From Paenibacillus terricola (GTDB lineage: Bacteria; Bacillota; Bacilli; Paenibacillales; Paenibacillaceae), in the NCBI RefSeq assembly GCF_014779765.1, contig NZ_JACXZA010000003.1:496001-560000 (forward strand): DNA of 64,000 nucleotides. Direction: 5' to 3'. Made by a program: the position numbers and the translations under genes. Positions 63,038 through 64,000 of the stretch are shown piece by piece. Under the pieces are notes generated by a model. It searched no databases and had not been told where the DNA came from. It was given only the letters and a program-made list of their open reading frames with translations. The stretch's first letter is position 1. Every line of letters starts with the position of its first letter.

Positions 63038-64000
63038 TTAGCTTGCGCTCAGCTCACCCGTTTTCCTCAAGCTGTCATTGATCGCGTTCGACAGCCATTT
63101 CGCCACATCCTCAGCCGAATCGTTCTTCAGCAGTGCGCGTGCGAGCGAGTCTTCCATCGCTTTCGTGATGCCGCCGAGCGACACGGCCGGGAATACAACG
63201 CCTTGCTCTGCGAGCGCCATGAAATCTTTGCCCCATCCGCCATCGACTTGCTGATCGCTGCGTGCGCTCTTGCCTGGGTTAACAGCCAGCTGATAATCAG
63301 CGCCCAGCAGGAACGATGCGAGCTCCCAAGCTTGGTCTGGATGCTCCGATTTATAGACATACAATGGTGCGATTTCCATGAACGTTGCTGGCGTTGCCTT
63401 GGAAGGCGGCGCTGCAACTTTAACGTCCTTCATGCCTTCCGGATTCTCGGAGCTGCGGCTCTCGATCCATGGACCGTCGACAACCATCGCATATTGCGCC
63501 AATACGAAGTTCTGGTCTTCTTCTTCCCAACCCCAGGTCTTCGAATCCGACTTGATTGTCTTAGTTGCTAGCAGATCTTGATAGAACTTGAATACTTCTG
63601 CTGCTTTAGCCAGCTGATCTGCGTTGTCCTGCCACGTATTTTTATATTTGCCGTCTGCTTGTTTGTCCGCAAGGGTAACGCCGTTTTGAGCCAGATACAT
63701 GATCAATTCTTGCGGCGAACGCACTCCTGCCCCTGCGATGCCGAACGCTTCTTTGCCCGTCTTCTCCTTGATCGTTGGTCCAGCTGCGAGGAGCTCATCC
63801 CATGTCTTCGGAGGCGCTGTCAGGCCTGCAGCTTTCAGAATGTCCTCATGATAGAGCAGCGCGCGAATGCCCAAGTAGTTCGGCAGTGCTTTTACTTTGC
63901 CGTCGATCGTGAGTGCTTCCATAACGTTCGGATAGATGTTGCCTTTGTCCGCCCATTTGTCTACGTAAGGCGTCAGGTCAGCGAGTGCGTCCATATTGTT
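63038..64000 (-). CDS. Extracellular sugar-binding protein (5' end outside window)
   Basis: C-terminal 320 residues of a MalE-type binding protein. The frame is open to the right edge. Blocks include YLGIRALLYHEDILKAAGL, QYAMVVDGPWIESRSSENP and APLYVYKSEHPDQAWELASF. The N-terminal signal lies outside the window. It heads the importer/alpha-galactosidase operon. Confidence 0.92.
   Translation of the reverse strand, partial: NNMDALADLTPYVDKWADKGNIYPNVMEALTIDGKVKALPNYLGIRALLYHEDILKAAGLTAPPKTWDELLAAGPTIKEKTGKEAFGIAGAGVRSPQELIMYLAQNGVTLADKQADGKYKNTWQDNADQLAKAAEVFKFYQDLLATKTIKSDSKTWGWEEEDQNFVLAQYAMVVDGPWIESRSSENPEGMKDVKVAAPPSKATPATFMEIAPLYVYKSEHPDQAWELASFLLGADYQLAVNPGKSARSDQQVDGGWGKDFMALAEQGVVFPAVSLGGITKAMEDSLARALLKNDSAEDVAKWLSNAINDSLRKTGELSAS

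Noticed and set aside
1-64000. tRNA, rRNA and CRISPR arrays
   Set aside because: Scanned by eye on both strands; no cloverleaf-like conserved boxes, rRNA blocks or regularly spaced repeats were seen.

Overview
The window looks like chromosome from a hemicellulose-degrading member of the Paenibacillaceae (Paenibacillus or Cohnella type). This is inferred from Gram-positive ribosome-binding sites (GGAGG), lipoprotein signals, four YesM/YesN-type two-component pairs, many CUT1 sugar-ABC genes, and GH43, GH8 and GH36 enzymes. Nearly all genes are on the minus strand. The exceptions are the GH8 gene, the WYL regulator, the DinB gene and a CBM-bearing glycosidase. I see no rRNA, tRNA or CRISPR array.

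Layout. 1-6.65 kb: a sugar ABC operon (histidine kinase, AraC-type regulator, binding protein, two permeases; the last runs off the left edge). 6.9-8.0 kb: a decayed IS3-family element. 8.2-13.9 kb: a MacAB-like export operon (ATPase, lipoprotein adaptor, FtsX-type permease, second ATPase with an AbrB-like tail). 14-26.6 kb: a membrane-anchored GH43 arabinoxylanase, then two kinase/regulator/binding-protein sets in mirror order and without permeases. 26.7-27.9 kb: GH8 exo-oligoxylanase behind a XylR-like operator. 28.2-31.1 kb: an orphan paralogue of the FtsX permease.

31.2-45.2 kb is the most unusual part. It is an array of sugar-binding-protein-like lipoproteins with no permeases (six intact, one clear pseudogene, two small remnants). 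Set into it are two copies of a cassette made of a six-cysteine peptide gene, a MauE-like membrane protein and a TlpA/MauD-like thioredoxin. One copy also has a small acidic ORF and a NisT-like ABC exporter. The copies have decayed reciprocally: copy A (35.9-36.5 kb) keeps the peptide and exporter but has lost both redox genes, while copy B (39.1-40.5 kb) keeps the redox genes but has a frameshifted peptide gene. Each cassette is followed by a lipoprotein pair, the second of which ends in a two-cysteine tail. The likely ancestral unit is peptide - MauE - thioredoxin - exporter - lipoprotein - Cys-tailed lipoprotein. I infer a disulfide-matured exported peptide (bacteriocin or signal) with associated surface lipoproteins.

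45.4-64 kb: a cytoplasmic GH43 enzyme; a WYL regulator with DinB; a second complete sugar ABC operon with its own two-component system and a catabolite-repression site; a secreted clan GH-A glycosidase whose barrel carries an apparently circularly permuted CBM; two unknown lipoproteins; and an alpha-galactosidase (GH36) operon with its ABC importer, cut by the right edge. Together the catabolic genes point to sensing, cutting and importing arabinoxylan and galactoside oligosaccharides.
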